A stretch of DNA of 64,000 nt from Chlamydiota bacterium (lineage in GTDB: Bacteria; Chlamydiota; Chlamydiia; Chlamydiales; Rhabdochlamydiaceae), in NCBI GenBank assembly GCA_013288005.1, contig JABDCS010000003.1, positions 16,666 to 80,665 on the forward strand, written 5' to 3'. The notes under the pieces are model-generated. The model made no database searches. It was not told the origin of the DNA and worked only from the letters and a program-made list of their open reading frames with translations. The position numbers were made by a program, and so were the translations under genes. This document shows positions 36,197-44,573 of the stretch, one piece after another. Numbering within the stretch: position 1 is the stretch's first letter; each line of letters begins with the position of its first letter.

Positions 36197-37495
36197 CTAG
36201 AGCAATAGCATCGCTGGGTTTTCTAGATGTTTTTTGAGAGTTTTCAAAAACTCCGCTGCACCGGCTCCATCTATCACGCGATGATCGGCTGAAAGAGTGA
36301 CACGCATAACTTTTCCAGGGATTATTTTTCCTTCTTTAAGAAGGACTTTTTCTTCGATCCCAGCAACCGCTAGGATAGCTGCTTGCGGAGGATTAATGAT
36401 CGCAGAAAACTCTGTAACTCCATACATACCGAGATTGGAAATCGTAAAAGAGCCACCCATATACTCCTGTTTTTCTAACTTTCCTTCCCGGGCGCGTGTA
36501 GCCAAAGATTTTATCTCAACGCTAAGTTCGCCTAAATTTTTGTAGTCGGCATGGCGTACAATGGGTGTGATCAATCCCCCTTCCATACTGACAGCAATTG
36601 CTACATCGATGGTTGAAAAACGGATAATAGAATTATTGGCAGAATTAAATCCGCTATTGATTCCAGGATGATTCCGAAGAGCTAGAGCCACTCCTCGCAC
36701 AATGAAATCATTGATACTGACTTTAACTCCGACTTTTTTGAGTTGCTCACGGATAGCTTCAAGTGCATCCACCTGAATTTCTTGTACGGTATAAAAATGC
36801 GGAATAAAGGTTTTAGACTCTTGAAGTCGTTGACCAATCACCTTACGCATGGGTGATAGAGCTTCTTCTTCATAGCTGCCAGGAGTTTCCTTAGGCAATT
36901 CCTGACGCCCAAAAGCAACAATTGCATCAGGTTGACCTAGCTCAAGATCGCGGCTGACAATTCTATGCCCAGGCCCACTCCCTTTCACTGTAGAGAGATC
37001 GATACCTTTATCTTTAGCTAATTTTCTGGCCAATGGTGATGCAAAAAGGCGATCTTTAACAGAAACACCTCTGTTTCCAAATTCGTAGCCTTCTAGGGGC
37101 GGTTCAGGTGTAAAGGTCGGCTGTAACATAGCACCTGTTTTCCCGGCTGAAGGAGCTGCAGGAGCATTTGCTTCCTCTTCCTGTGTATTCTGCGTTGCTG
37201 CAACAACCGTCTCGGGCATCACTCCTTCAGGAATGTAACCTTCAATGCTTTCATCTTTTTTTTCTGTAAAGATAGCAACGGGCTGATTCACTATCGCATC
37301 CTTGCCTTCTTCGATAAGAATCTTCCTTAAATAGCCCCCATCAATAGCTGCGTGTTCGACGGTGGATTTATCGGTAGCAACTTCAAATAATACGTCCCCA
37401 ACTTTAACGAAATCCCCAACTTTTTTATTCCATTTGACGATTGTGCCAGCTTCCATTGTGGGAGATAGCTTGGGCATTGTCAGTGTAAAGGGCAT
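36197..37495 (-). CDS. pdhC: Pyruvate dehydrogenase E2, dihydrolipoamide acetyltransferase
   Basis: About 432 residues from MPFTLTMPKLSPTMEAG, where AGAGG precedes the ATG at 37495; the frame's 19-residue extension is not supported. One lipoyl domain with FEVATDKSTVEH (Lys about 44), an Ala/Pro linker, a peripheral subunit-binding domain (ASPLARKLAKDKGIDL) and a catalytic domain ending in LSADHRVIDGAGAAEFL. It transfers acetyl to CoA. Confidence 0.94.
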   Translation of the reverse strand: MPFTLTMPKLSPTMEAGTIVKWNKKVGDFVKVGDVLFEVATDKSTVEHAAIDGGYLRKILIEEGKDAIVNQPVAIFTEKKDESIEGYIPEGVMPETVVAATQNTQEEEANAPAAPSAGKTGAMLQPTFTPEPPLEGYEFGNRGVSVKDRLFASPLARKLAKDKGIDLSTVKGSGPGHRIVSRDLELGQPDAIVAFGRQELPKETPGSYEEEALSPMRKVIGQRLQESKTFIPHFYTVQEIQVDALEAIREQLKKVGVKVSINDFIVRGVALALRNHPGINSGFNSANNSIIRFSTIDVAIAVSMEGGLITPIVRHADYKNLGELSVEIKSLATRAREGKLEKQEYMGGSFTISNLGMYGVTEFSAIINPPQAAILAVAGIEEKVLLKEGKIIPGKVMRVTLSADHRVIDGAGAAEFLKTLKKHLENPAMLLL

Positions 37496-37660
37496 GTATA
37501 TCCTCTCTAAGTTGAAGGAGCCAGTATGTCGGTTAAAAGAAAAAACTGTCAATAAAGAGGTAATAATAGCTTATTCGTAAAAAATAAAGCCATAATTTGA
37601 AGGTGCCAGATTGTAAAACTAAGATTTTTCTGCTTTGAGCAGCCCCCTGACAGGGAAAGA

Positions 37661-38641
37661 TTACCGCAACATCTCTAAGGCAGCCGAGAGAATACGTTCT
37701 TTAGTCGGCATTGTCTCTCTTTCTAGAACCTTAGAATAGGGCATGGGGGTTTCCAACTGACAGACTCTCTTAAGAGGAAGATCAAGAAAATCAAAACAAT
37801 GCTCGATGATTTCAAACCCTACCTCGGCGGCAATTCCAGCAAAAATATGACCCTCTTCCACTAAAAGACAGGCATGTGTTTTGCGAACGGATTCTGCAAT
37901 AGTCGCAATATCCAGTGGCTTAATGGAGCGGAGGTCGATCAATTCGGCATGAATCCCTTTTTTGGCTAGTTCTTGACAGACCATTTTGCAAACATTCACC
38001 ATCCGGCTATGAGCGACAATGGTCAAATGAGCACCTTCCTGAACGACCCTAGCTTTTCCAATAGGTACAAAGTATTCCTCGGTGGGTATTTCCATTTTGT
38101 CACCGTACGAAAGCTCATTCTCGAGATAAAGAACAGGGTTGTTATTACGGATAGCTGTTTTGAGCAAGCCTTTAGCATCATAGGCATTACTGGGGGAGAG
38201 AATAATCAGACCGGGGATGTTGCTGTAAATGGCCTCAACATTATGAGAATGCTGAGAGGATACTTGGGCTGCAGCTCCATTTGGACCTCGGAAAACGATC
38301 GGCACAGAAAATCGATCACCCGACATATAAAACATCTTAGGAGCGTTAGAAATAAGTTGATCCGCTGCAACAAAAGAGAAATTAAAGCTCATGAATTCAA
38401 CGACGGGACGTAGACCTGTCATAGCAGCACCAATGGCAAGACCAGCAAACCCTAGTTCGGCGATCGGAGTATCGATAACGCGCTTAGGCCCCCATTTTTC
38501 AAGCATTCCTTTTGTGACTTTGTAGGCGCCATTGTACTCAGCCACCTCTTCACCCATAATGAATACTCGAGAATCATGCATCATCTCTTCATCAAGAGCT
38601 TGACGAATGGCTTCACGCACTTCAATGATCTGCATCGGCAT
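37661..38641 (-). CDS. pdhB: Pyruvate dehydrogenase E1 beta subunit
   Basis: About 326 residues from MPMQIIEVREAIRQAL; the frame's 15-residue extension overlaps the end of pdhA and is unlikely. Visible are FIMGEEVAEYNGAYKVTKG, GAAMTGLRPVVEFM and the C-terminal LLVEEGHIFAGIAAEVG. With PdhA it decarboxylates pyruvate and acetylates the E2 lipoyl group. Confidence 0.94.
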   Translation of the reverse strand: MPMQIIEVREAIRQALDEEMMHDSRVFIMGEEVAEYNGAYKVTKGMLEKWGPKRVIDTPIAELGFAGLAIGAAMTGLRPVVEFMSFNFSFVAADQLISNAPKMFYMSGDRFSVPIVFRGPNGAAAQVSSQHSHNVEAIYSNIPGLIILSPSNAYDAKGLLKTAIRNNNPVLYLENELSYGDKMEIPTEEYFVPIGKARVVQEGAHLTIVAHSRMVNVCKMVCQELAKKGIHAELIDLRSIKPLDIATIAESVRKTHACLLVEEGHIFAGIAAEVGFEIIEHCFDFLDLPLKRVCQLETPMPYSKVLERETMPTKERILSAALEMLR

Positions 38642-38654
38642 AGCTAACCTAAAT

Positions 38655-39680
38655 TTATGGAGCGAATACGTCGCGGCCAAGTTCAATAGGATCCGGCCAT
38701 GGACTCTCTTCAGCGTATTTCATGGATTCGATGACGATATTTTTCTGAGCCTTGTCCAGCGCTTCAAAGCCAGTATCATCGATTAGTTTTTTTGCTTTCA
38801 TCTCGTTGAAGAGAAGCTGAATAGGATCTTTAGCAACACACCCTTGTAGATCTTCTTTAGATCGGTAGAGTGCTGGATCAGAAATGGAATGACCTCGAAA
38901 GCGTTCGGTAACTACTTCGACTAAAACGGGTCGTGAGGTCTCAAGAACTTCTTCGTAAATATGCTTAAATCCCGCATAGCAAGCAAAAAAGTCCATCCCA
39001 TCCAAAGTATACCCTTTCATTCCGTAGCCTGGTGCCTTAGTTTCCGCTATAGGTTCAACGCTAATAGCGCGACTAACAGCCGTTCCCATACCCCATTGAT
39101 TGTTTTCAATGACATAAATGCAAGGCAGATCCCATAGAGCAGCCATATTCAAAGATTCATGAAAAGCGCCCTGCGCAACGGCACCATCTCCCATAAAGCC
39201 AACGGCGACCCCTTTCTGATCGAGATATTTTACGCTAAATGCAGCTCCTGTAGCGATGGGGATCTGTCCGGTAACAATACCGAAGCCTCCTAAAAGGCGG
39301 TCTGTATAAAAGTGCATCGAGCCACCCCGGCCCATTGCATTACCAGTAGCTTTTCCATAAAGTTCTGCCATAAGTTCATTGGGCGTTGCCCCTAAAAGCA
39401 AAGCCAAAGCGTGGCATCGATAAGAGGTTACCCACCACTGATCCTGCCCCATTACTGCGACGGCGGCGGCTTGGACAGCTTCTTGCCCTATGTAAGCATG
39501 AAAAAATCCTCCGATTTTCCCTTGCTGATAGGCAACCTCAGCTCGTATTTCGAAATTTCGAATAAGCAACATCTCTTCTAGACAGCCCAGAAGAAATTCT
39601 GGGGACAATTCTTCTAGCAGCTTTTTACGATCAAAAGGAAAGAAATTATACTTAATTGTTTTATTTTTTTTCTCTTTCAC
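38655..39680 (-). CDS. pdhA: Pyruvate dehydrogenase E1 alpha subunit
   Basis: 341 residues with RGGSMHFYTDRLLGGFGIVT and the thiamine diphosphate motif MGDGAVAQGAFHESLNMAAL running to ENNQWGMGT. The phosphorylatable-loop region RGHSISDP is present. It is first in pdhA-pdhB-pdhC; the dihydrolipoamide dehydrogenase E3 gene is not in the window. Confidence 0.94.
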   Translation of the reverse strand: MKEKKNKTIKYNFFPFDRKKLLEELSPEFLLGCLEEMLLIRNFEIRAEVAYQQGKIGGFFHAYIGQEAVQAAAVAVMGQDQWWVTSYRCHALALLLGATPNELMAELYGKATGNAMGRGGSMHFYTDRLLGGFGIVTGQIPIATGAAFSVKYLDQKGVAVGFMGDGAVAQGAFHESLNMAALWDLPCIYVIENNQWGMGTAVSRAISVEPIAETKAPGYGMKGYTLDGMDFFACYAGFKHIYEEVLETSRPVLVEVVTERFRGHSISDPALYRSKEDLQGCVAKDPIQLLFNEMKAKKLIDDTGFEALDKAQKNIVIESMKYAEESPWPDPIELGRDVFAP

Positions 39681-39730
39681 TAAATAACTCTAACTATGAA
39701 CTCTTTTAATCAAACTAACTATTAATAAAA

Positions 39731-39895
39731 TTAAAATCCAGCTTTTGGAAGCATATTACTCCCAGAAGAAGGCACAACATTAGGATTATTGGTTGTGGGA
39801 ATGGTCCGCAGGTCATCATCAGATTGCGCTTGATAACAACCTGAAAATAAAAGACATAGGTTAATGGAGAAAAAAACGAAAAGAAGTTGTTTCAT
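39731..39895 (-). CDS. Small lipoprotein, 54 residues
   Basis: A short gene that reads MKQLLFVFFSINLCLLFSGC followed by a polar tail of 34 residues ending NMLPKAGF. LFSGC at 16-20 is a lipobox, so it is predicted to be a secreted lipoprotein with a disordered mature part. It starts 6 bases after the end of the PLD-like gene on the same strand, so the two are likely one operon. No family recognised. Confidence 0.7.
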   Translation of the reverse strand: MKQLLFVFFSINLCLLFSGCYQAQSDDDLRTIPTTNNPNVVPSSGSNMLPKAGF

Positions 39896-39901
39896 AAATT
39901 C

Positions 39902-40543
39902 TCAGTAGAATTTCTTTTTCTTAGTTGCAGCCTGATTGGCTAGATATACACGATAAGGAGTACATCCCTCATTTTTTATACGCTCAAATTCCCCTAAATA
40001 ACGTTCTATAGCAAGAGAATCATGGAGAACAAGCACATTTTCTTGATTGGAAAGTGAGGCTTCCGATGTAAAATTGAAAGATCCAGACCAAAGCACTTTT
40101 TTTCCAAAAACACAAAACTTATTATGCATCAAAGGTTTACGAGGGGTATCTTTTTTTGCTTTATCTTCTTGTACTCCAGCAGGAGAAGCAGGGTCCCATA
40201 CATATAAGCTGATCCCAGCTTGGGCCATTTGCCTAAGAGGACTCCGGGCTTTGATGGTAAAGGGATCAAAAATAACTTCGACATTTACGCCTCTCTTACG
40301 CGCCTCTATTAGAGATTTGATAACACCGCGATGTGTAAGACAATAAGCTGCAATGCGAATATCCTCCTTTTCGCTTTCAATGAATGTAATTAATTTATCA
40401 TCGACGTGATCTTGAGGAGAAAAATAGCATTTGGGGGCAATAGTGGCCTGGGAAGAACCATTAGGTTTCTCTGTGGAAATTGTAGCCAATAAAGGCAAAC
40501 ATAAAAGACTGCCGACAATTAAAGGTCGATAGCGTAATTTCAT
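39902..40543 (-). CDS. Exported phospholipase D-type nuclease/lipase, single HKD motif
   Basis: 213 residues with a signal peptide (about 1-23), then a single PLD half: RIAAYCLTHRGVIKSLIEA, VNVEVIFDP and the HKD motif LMHNKFCVFG (H140, K142) with GSFNFTSEA. Single-HKD proteins act as dimers, as Nuc endonucleases do. Chlamydiae carry many PLD-like proteins, some virulence linked. It precedes the small lipoprotein gene. Confidence 0.85.
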   Translation of the reverse strand: MKLRYRPLIVGSLLCLPLLATISTEKPNGSSQATIAPKCYFSPQDHVDDKLITFIESEKEDIRIAAYCLTHRGVIKSLIEARKRGVNVEVIFDPFTIKARSPLRQMAQAGISLYVWDPASPAGVQEDKAKKDTPRKPLMHNKFCVFGKKVLWSGSFNFTSEASLSNQENVLVLHDSLAIERYLGEFERIKNEGCTPYRVYLANQAATKKKKFY

Positions 40544-40614
40544 CCAGTATCCTATGATTTGGGTGATATCCTAACATTGTTTTTCAATTCACGCAATTGG
40601 TATAGTAGACAGAT

Positions 40615-41304
40615 ATGGACCCTATCTACTTCGATACAGAAACCACCGGCCTTCGACCCGAGAAGGACCGTATTATTGAAATTGCCGCTTTCAATCCCCT
40701 TACGGGAAAATCCTTTGTCTCTCTTGTCAACCCCGAATGTTCAATTCCCCCAGAGACTAGCGCGATTCACAATATCACAGATGAGATGGTGCGAGACGCG
40801 CCCCTATTCGGTTCGGTAGCTAAAGAATTTAGTGATTTTTGTGGCCCTGATGCAATCTTAATTGCCCATAACGGAGACGCTTTTGACCGTCCCTTTCTTC
40901 AAGAAGAATTTAAACGTGCACAAGCCCCTTTTCCAGCGTGGCGTTTTATCGACAGCCTTAAATGGGCAAGAAAATATAGATCTGACCTTCCGAGACATGC
41001 GCTCCAGTTTTTGCGCGAAGTCTATGGGATTCAGGCGAATCAAGCACACAGAGCACTGGATGATGTTATAGTCTTGCATCGGGTTTTTTCTGCGATGATC
41101 GACGATTTGCCTTTAGATATCGTCCTTGAACTGATGCTTAAAAAGAGTCAAGCAGCTACGCGTATGCCTTTTGGTAAACATCAAGGGAAACCCCTGGCAG
41201 ATGTACCTAAAGAATATGTCAAATGGTTACAAACCAGCGGCGCCTTTGAGCGCCCCGACAACCATTCCTTACGTGAGGAATTTGCCAAGATTGGCTACAT
41301 CTGA
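40615..41304 (+). CDS. DnaQ-like 3'-5' exonuclease with C-terminal DUF3820
   Basis: 229 residues. DEDDh exonuclease motifs: YFDTETTGLRP (Exo I), AHNGDAFDRPFL (Exo II), and HRALDDVIVLHRVF (Exo III). From about 180, MPFGKHQGKPLADVPKEYVKWL is the DUF3820 domain often fused to such nucleases. It could act in proofreading or DNA repair; chlamydiae have more than one DnaQ-like gene. Confidence 0.88.
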   Translation: MDPIYFDTETTGLRPEKDRIIEIAAFNPLTGKSFVSLVNPECSIPPETSAIHNITDEMVRDAPLFGSVAKEFSDFCGPDAILIAHNGDAFDRPFLQEEFKRAQAPFPAWRFIDSLKWARKYRSDLPRHALQFLREVYGIQANQAHRALDDVIVLHRVFSAMIDDLPLDIVLELMLKKSQAATRMPFGKHQGKPLADVPKEYVKWLQTSGAFERPDNHSLREEFAKIGYI

Positions 41305-41335
41305 GGCCTTGAACTCGCTCATCTGATCGACACAA

Positions 41336-42649
41336 TCAGGGGTTTAAAAACTCCTGCATAGCCTTATCGGAAAAAAGATAGGCTAACTGGCGAGGTGTCA
41401 TGTTAGTTTTTCTACCAGCTTTCTGCAAAACACGAGCTCGTTGATAGAATTTTGCTCGCATTTCGGACGAAAAAAAAGCATCACTGTCTAATGTTTTAGG
41501 GAATCGATTTCCGATATGCCGAAAAATTCGATCTACCGTTAAAGGGGTCAGTTTTTTTATTGCGGTTTTGATTTTTGGCAATAACGGAATGTCTGCTAAT
41601 CGGAACTCCTTCCATTGATATTGATGACGACGAGCCCAAAATGATGTCCATTTCCCTTTAAGAGTTTGAGTAGAGGGATTTTTCTCTAGAAAAGAGTTAG
41701 CGTTATCAATAGCGAAAATAGACGAGATGTGGCCATTTTCTTCATGGTAAAACCAGTTATCATTATGGCGATCAATATTTCCTATAAGAAAATCTTCAAC
41801 AACAAACTTTTGGTAGGTTTCGATTTCCGAAGCATAAAAACAATTTTTTTGGATTTTATAACTATCAGGAGACCTTCCCCCATGCACCCAAAGCATAAAT
41901 GACCCCAACTGATCCTGCAAAGTAGTCAGGGTTGTTGGCGGTATCAATGCGTATTTAAGAAAATCATCGACGGATGCTGCTGCTATTTCAGAGAAAAAAT
42001 CTGGTAATGCACCCTGGCTTCGGCAATAGTAGGCCGGTTTATTAAAACCCCATATCCTATATCCCAAGAGGTCTTGTAACCGAGAAATAAAGTCTATTTT
42101 CTTTCTAGCCACTTTGAATATTCCAATTTCCCTACCTGTAAGATCTGTGTAAATTAGCGCTTTTGTCCACCCTTTTTTACTTATCCTGGGCTTCACACCT
42201 AAGGCATCCGCTAGCTTTGCTTGAGCAATTGCATAATCTACACCTACGCTTTTAGCATTCTTTAATTTATGCAATTCCGGAGAGAGACAGTGTTGCATTT
42301 TCACAGAGATTTTACTTCTATCAAATAAAGTTGAGTCGGTTTTAGGAAGTATACGAAAAAAAAAGTCCTTAGATGAACGGGGCAAACAACCATTGTAGCC
42401 GATTTTCTTCTCGTAAAATGCATGCAGTTTGTTTAGTAAACTCCGCACGGATTGATGACTCTCAGCGCGATTCCATGGCAGATGAGACCAAACTCTCTCC
42501 ACTCTTGTTCGGGGTATCAGTCGATTTTTTTCTATTTTGAATTGCTCAAAATTCTTTTGAAGGAGCTGATCAACGATTCGGTTGACCTGCTCATGAGAGA
42601 AGGAGTTTTCCTTAGGAGCGGATAGTACGTTTAAAGAATTTACGCGCAT
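41336..42649 (-). CDS. Phosphatidylinositol-kinase-like protein (probable effector) A
   Basis: 437 residues. It shows a PI3/PI4-kinase-like (type II PI4K) core: GREIGIFKVA with the likely ATP lysine (K179), EIAAASVDDFLKYALIPPTT (about 221-240), catalytic loop GNIDRHNDNWF (D293, N298) and metal motif IFAIDNANSF (D315), followed by a WARRHQYQW stretch like that after the metal motif in PI4KII. It would phosphorylate phosphoinositides or a protein. No signal peptide. In an intracellular bacterium it is best read as a type III effector acting on host membranes; delivery is inferred. Confidence 0.7.
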   Translation of the reverse strand: MRVNSLNVLSAPKENSFSHEQVNRIVDQLLQKNFEQFKIEKNRLIPRTRVERVWSHLPWNRAESHQSVRSLLNKLHAFYEKKIGYNGCLPRSSKDFFFRILPKTDSTLFDRSKISVKMQHCLSPELHKLKNAKSVGVDYAIAQAKLADALGVKPRISKKGWTKALIYTDLTGREIGIFKVARKKIDFISRLQDLLGYRIWGFNKPAYYCRSQGALPDFFSEIAAASVDDFLKYALIPPTTLTTLQDQLGSFMLWVHGGRSPDSYKIQKNCFYASEIETYQKFVVEDFLIGNIDRHNDNWFYHEENGHISSIFAIDNANSFLEKNPSTQTLKGKWTSFWARRHQYQWKEFRLADIPLLPKIKTAIKKLTPLTVDRIFRHIGNRFPKTLDSDAFFSSEMRAKFYQRARVLQKAGRKTNMTPRQLAYLFSDKAMQEFLNP

Positions 42650-42873
42650 CCCTCACCATTTTTTAATTCTATAGTACAGTAAAACATTAACAAAATCTCC
42701 GGATAATTACAAACTAACTAAATATAATTACGTTATTAATAAATAATATAAAATAAACAATACGAACGTAAAAATTTCAAATCACAACAGTAACTTAGCC
42801 AACAATCCGTAAAAATCTCTGAAAAAGAAGTTATATCTATAATAATTCTTGACGAAACCTTTTAAATATTCTA

Positions 42874-42904
42874 ACCTCCGCTTTGTCTTCAACGGAGGTG
42901 ATAT
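42874..42904 (+). promoter_or_regulatory. Shine-Dalgarno held in a 7-bp hairpin before kinase-like gene B
   Basis: GGAGGTGAT at 42894-42902 matches the 16S rRNA 3' end completely, just before the ATG at 42905. CGGAGGT (42893-42899) pairs perfectly with ACCTCCG (42874-42880) across a 12-base loop, so the ribosome site can be masked. It could be a thermosensor or ligand-free switch. The upstream 42650-42873 is AT-rich, and a TTGACG at 42849 is a possible -35. Confidence 0.6.
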
Positions 42905-44563
42905 ATGTCCCATGCCTTACCCGCTCTTCATCGTTCTCCAACCCTATTTAACCTACAGCTTGTTAGTCACGCCAGCGACTTGAAGAAAAGACGTAATTCT
43001 TCATTGCGCTGTCTTACGACATGTTTAGATGTGCCTTTTGAAAGGCTGGAACCTGGGAAACTCTCTTCACCACACTCCTCTGCATCTTCGTCCTCATCTT
43101 CATCTTCCTCTTCTTCTGACTCTCAATCTCCAAAACTCACCGTAGCCCTTCTCGATATAAGCACTCCTCTTGCTCCTCTAACACCACCCCCTTCAACAAC
43201 AGCCCGTAGGCAACAGGAAAAAATAAGAATTGCTAAAGTAGCAGACAAAGAATACCGAAAACGACTGCGAGCAATATTAGCTACACGTGATCGCGAAAGT
43301 AGTGATGAACGAGAATTCTTTGGCGACTCCATACGTGTAGTAGGGCGACCTATTACCGATGCCGACAGAAATTTTTTAGAACGCATTCAACATGCGGTTA
43401 AAGAGGCCGAAAGTAATGATCCCTCTATTCCTGAAATGGTGAAAGCAGCGTTAGAGATTAGTCCCTTGCATGGACACGGGACTTATTTTATCAAAGAAAT
43501 TGACCCTGAGAAACGTTCCCTCCTTGCTACGTTAAAGGCAGAGGATATTTCCCAATTTATCGCTCAACACATCCATACAATAGCTGTTATGCAACCTGCA
43601 GATGAAGTTAGGGGTGCCGAACATTCTTGGGATATAAATGCTGCCAAGCATGGCATCACCCCCAAATGGGAGGTGCCTAATAAAGTTATAGCTGCTGGGC
43701 TAACAGAGGACTCTGTCAGCATTGAAGCGCCTGTAACAAGCCGTTCTTTCACTCTTTTAAACACATCAAGAACTTCACGAATTGACTCTGAACAGCGAAC
43801 AAAGCAGTGCTTTCTTACTCCTTTTATACCTAATGCAAAGACTTTACTAGCGTTCAAACTAGCAAGCAAATCCTGTCATGATCATGTGATCGATCGCTGC
43901 CCTAAAAAATACTTCGATGATATGGCCGCTTTTGATCTTTACATGGGTGATGTTGATCGTAATCTTGAAAATATGTTGATTAATGAAAAAACAGGAAAAA
44001 TTGAAGCTATTGATCACGCTCTTCTTTTGGCTTCTAAATTTCAATCGCCAGCTGTTTTTGCTTGGTTTCCATGGAAACAAGCTCATGAGCCATTTAACGC
44101 AGAGACAAGAGAAAAAATAAGCGCTTTAAATTTTGAAGAAATTACAACTAAAATCCGAAGAACTTATCCAACTTATCCTACCCAAAACCTTGAGACTCTG
44201 AAAATTTGCTTATATCTTTTACAGCAAGCAACTCGGGCTGGACTGACACCTTTTGAAATAGGCTGTTTTTTTACAGGAAATCTCTCCTGTCGTTATTCTT
44301 CACCCATGGGATTTCTTTATAGACGTGTTAGAGGCCCCGAAGAACGCGATCCTGACGCTGTTTATAGACGAGTGACTAAAGCTATCGATACCGCTATCGT
44401 GGCTTTAAAAACCCATTCCGAAACTTTACGTAGAAATGCTCACGAGAAAGTATGTGCTATGATCGAAGATGACCAATTGGATGAAGATGACAAATATGGT
44501 GAATATGTAAAACGAATGCAAACGAGCGTCGAAGAATTTTTATTCGATCGTTTTCATGTCTGA
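42905..44563 (+). CDS. Phosphatidylinositol-kinase-like protein (probable effector) B
   Basis: 552 residues. The N-terminus has a run of Ser (about 58-74) and no signal peptide, then a kinase-like core: GTYFIKEIDPEKRSLLATLK (K211, the expected ATP lysine), DLYMGDVDRNLENMLIN (D349, D351, N356) and IEAIDHALLL (D370), followed by FAWFPWKQAHEPF as in PI4KII. The C-terminal helix-rich tail (about 450-552) is unassigned. It is divergent from kinase-like A and may be its distant paralogue. It is likely an effector; the kinase call is from motifs only. Confidence 0.68.
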   Translation: MSHALPALHRSPTLFNLQLVSHASDLKKRRNSSLRCLTTCLDVPFERLEPGKLSSPHSSASSSSSSSSSSSDSQSPKLTVALLDISTPLAPLTPPPSTTARRQQEKIRIAKVADKEYRKRLRAILATRDRESSDEREFFGDSIRVVGRPITDADRNFLERIQHAVKEAESNDPSIPEMVKAALEISPLHGHGTYFIKEIDPEKRSLLATLKAEDISQFIAQHIHTIAVMQPADEVRGAEHSWDINAAKHGITPKWEVPNKVIAAGLTEDSVSIEAPVTSRSFTLLNTSRTSRIDSEQRTKQCFLTPFIPNAKTLLAFKLASKSCHDHVIDRCPKKYFDDMAAFDLYMGDVDRNLENMLINEKTGKIEAIDHALLLASKFQSPAVFAWFPWKQAHEPFNAETREKISALNFEEITTKIRRTYPTYPTQNLETLKICLYLLQQATRAGLTPFEIGCFFTGNLSCRYSSPMGFLYRRVRGPEERDPDAVYRRVTKAIDTAIVALKTHSETLRRNAHEKVCAMIEDDQLDEDDKYGEYVKRMQTSVEEFLFDRFHV

Positions 44564-44573
44564 AAGTTTTTGA

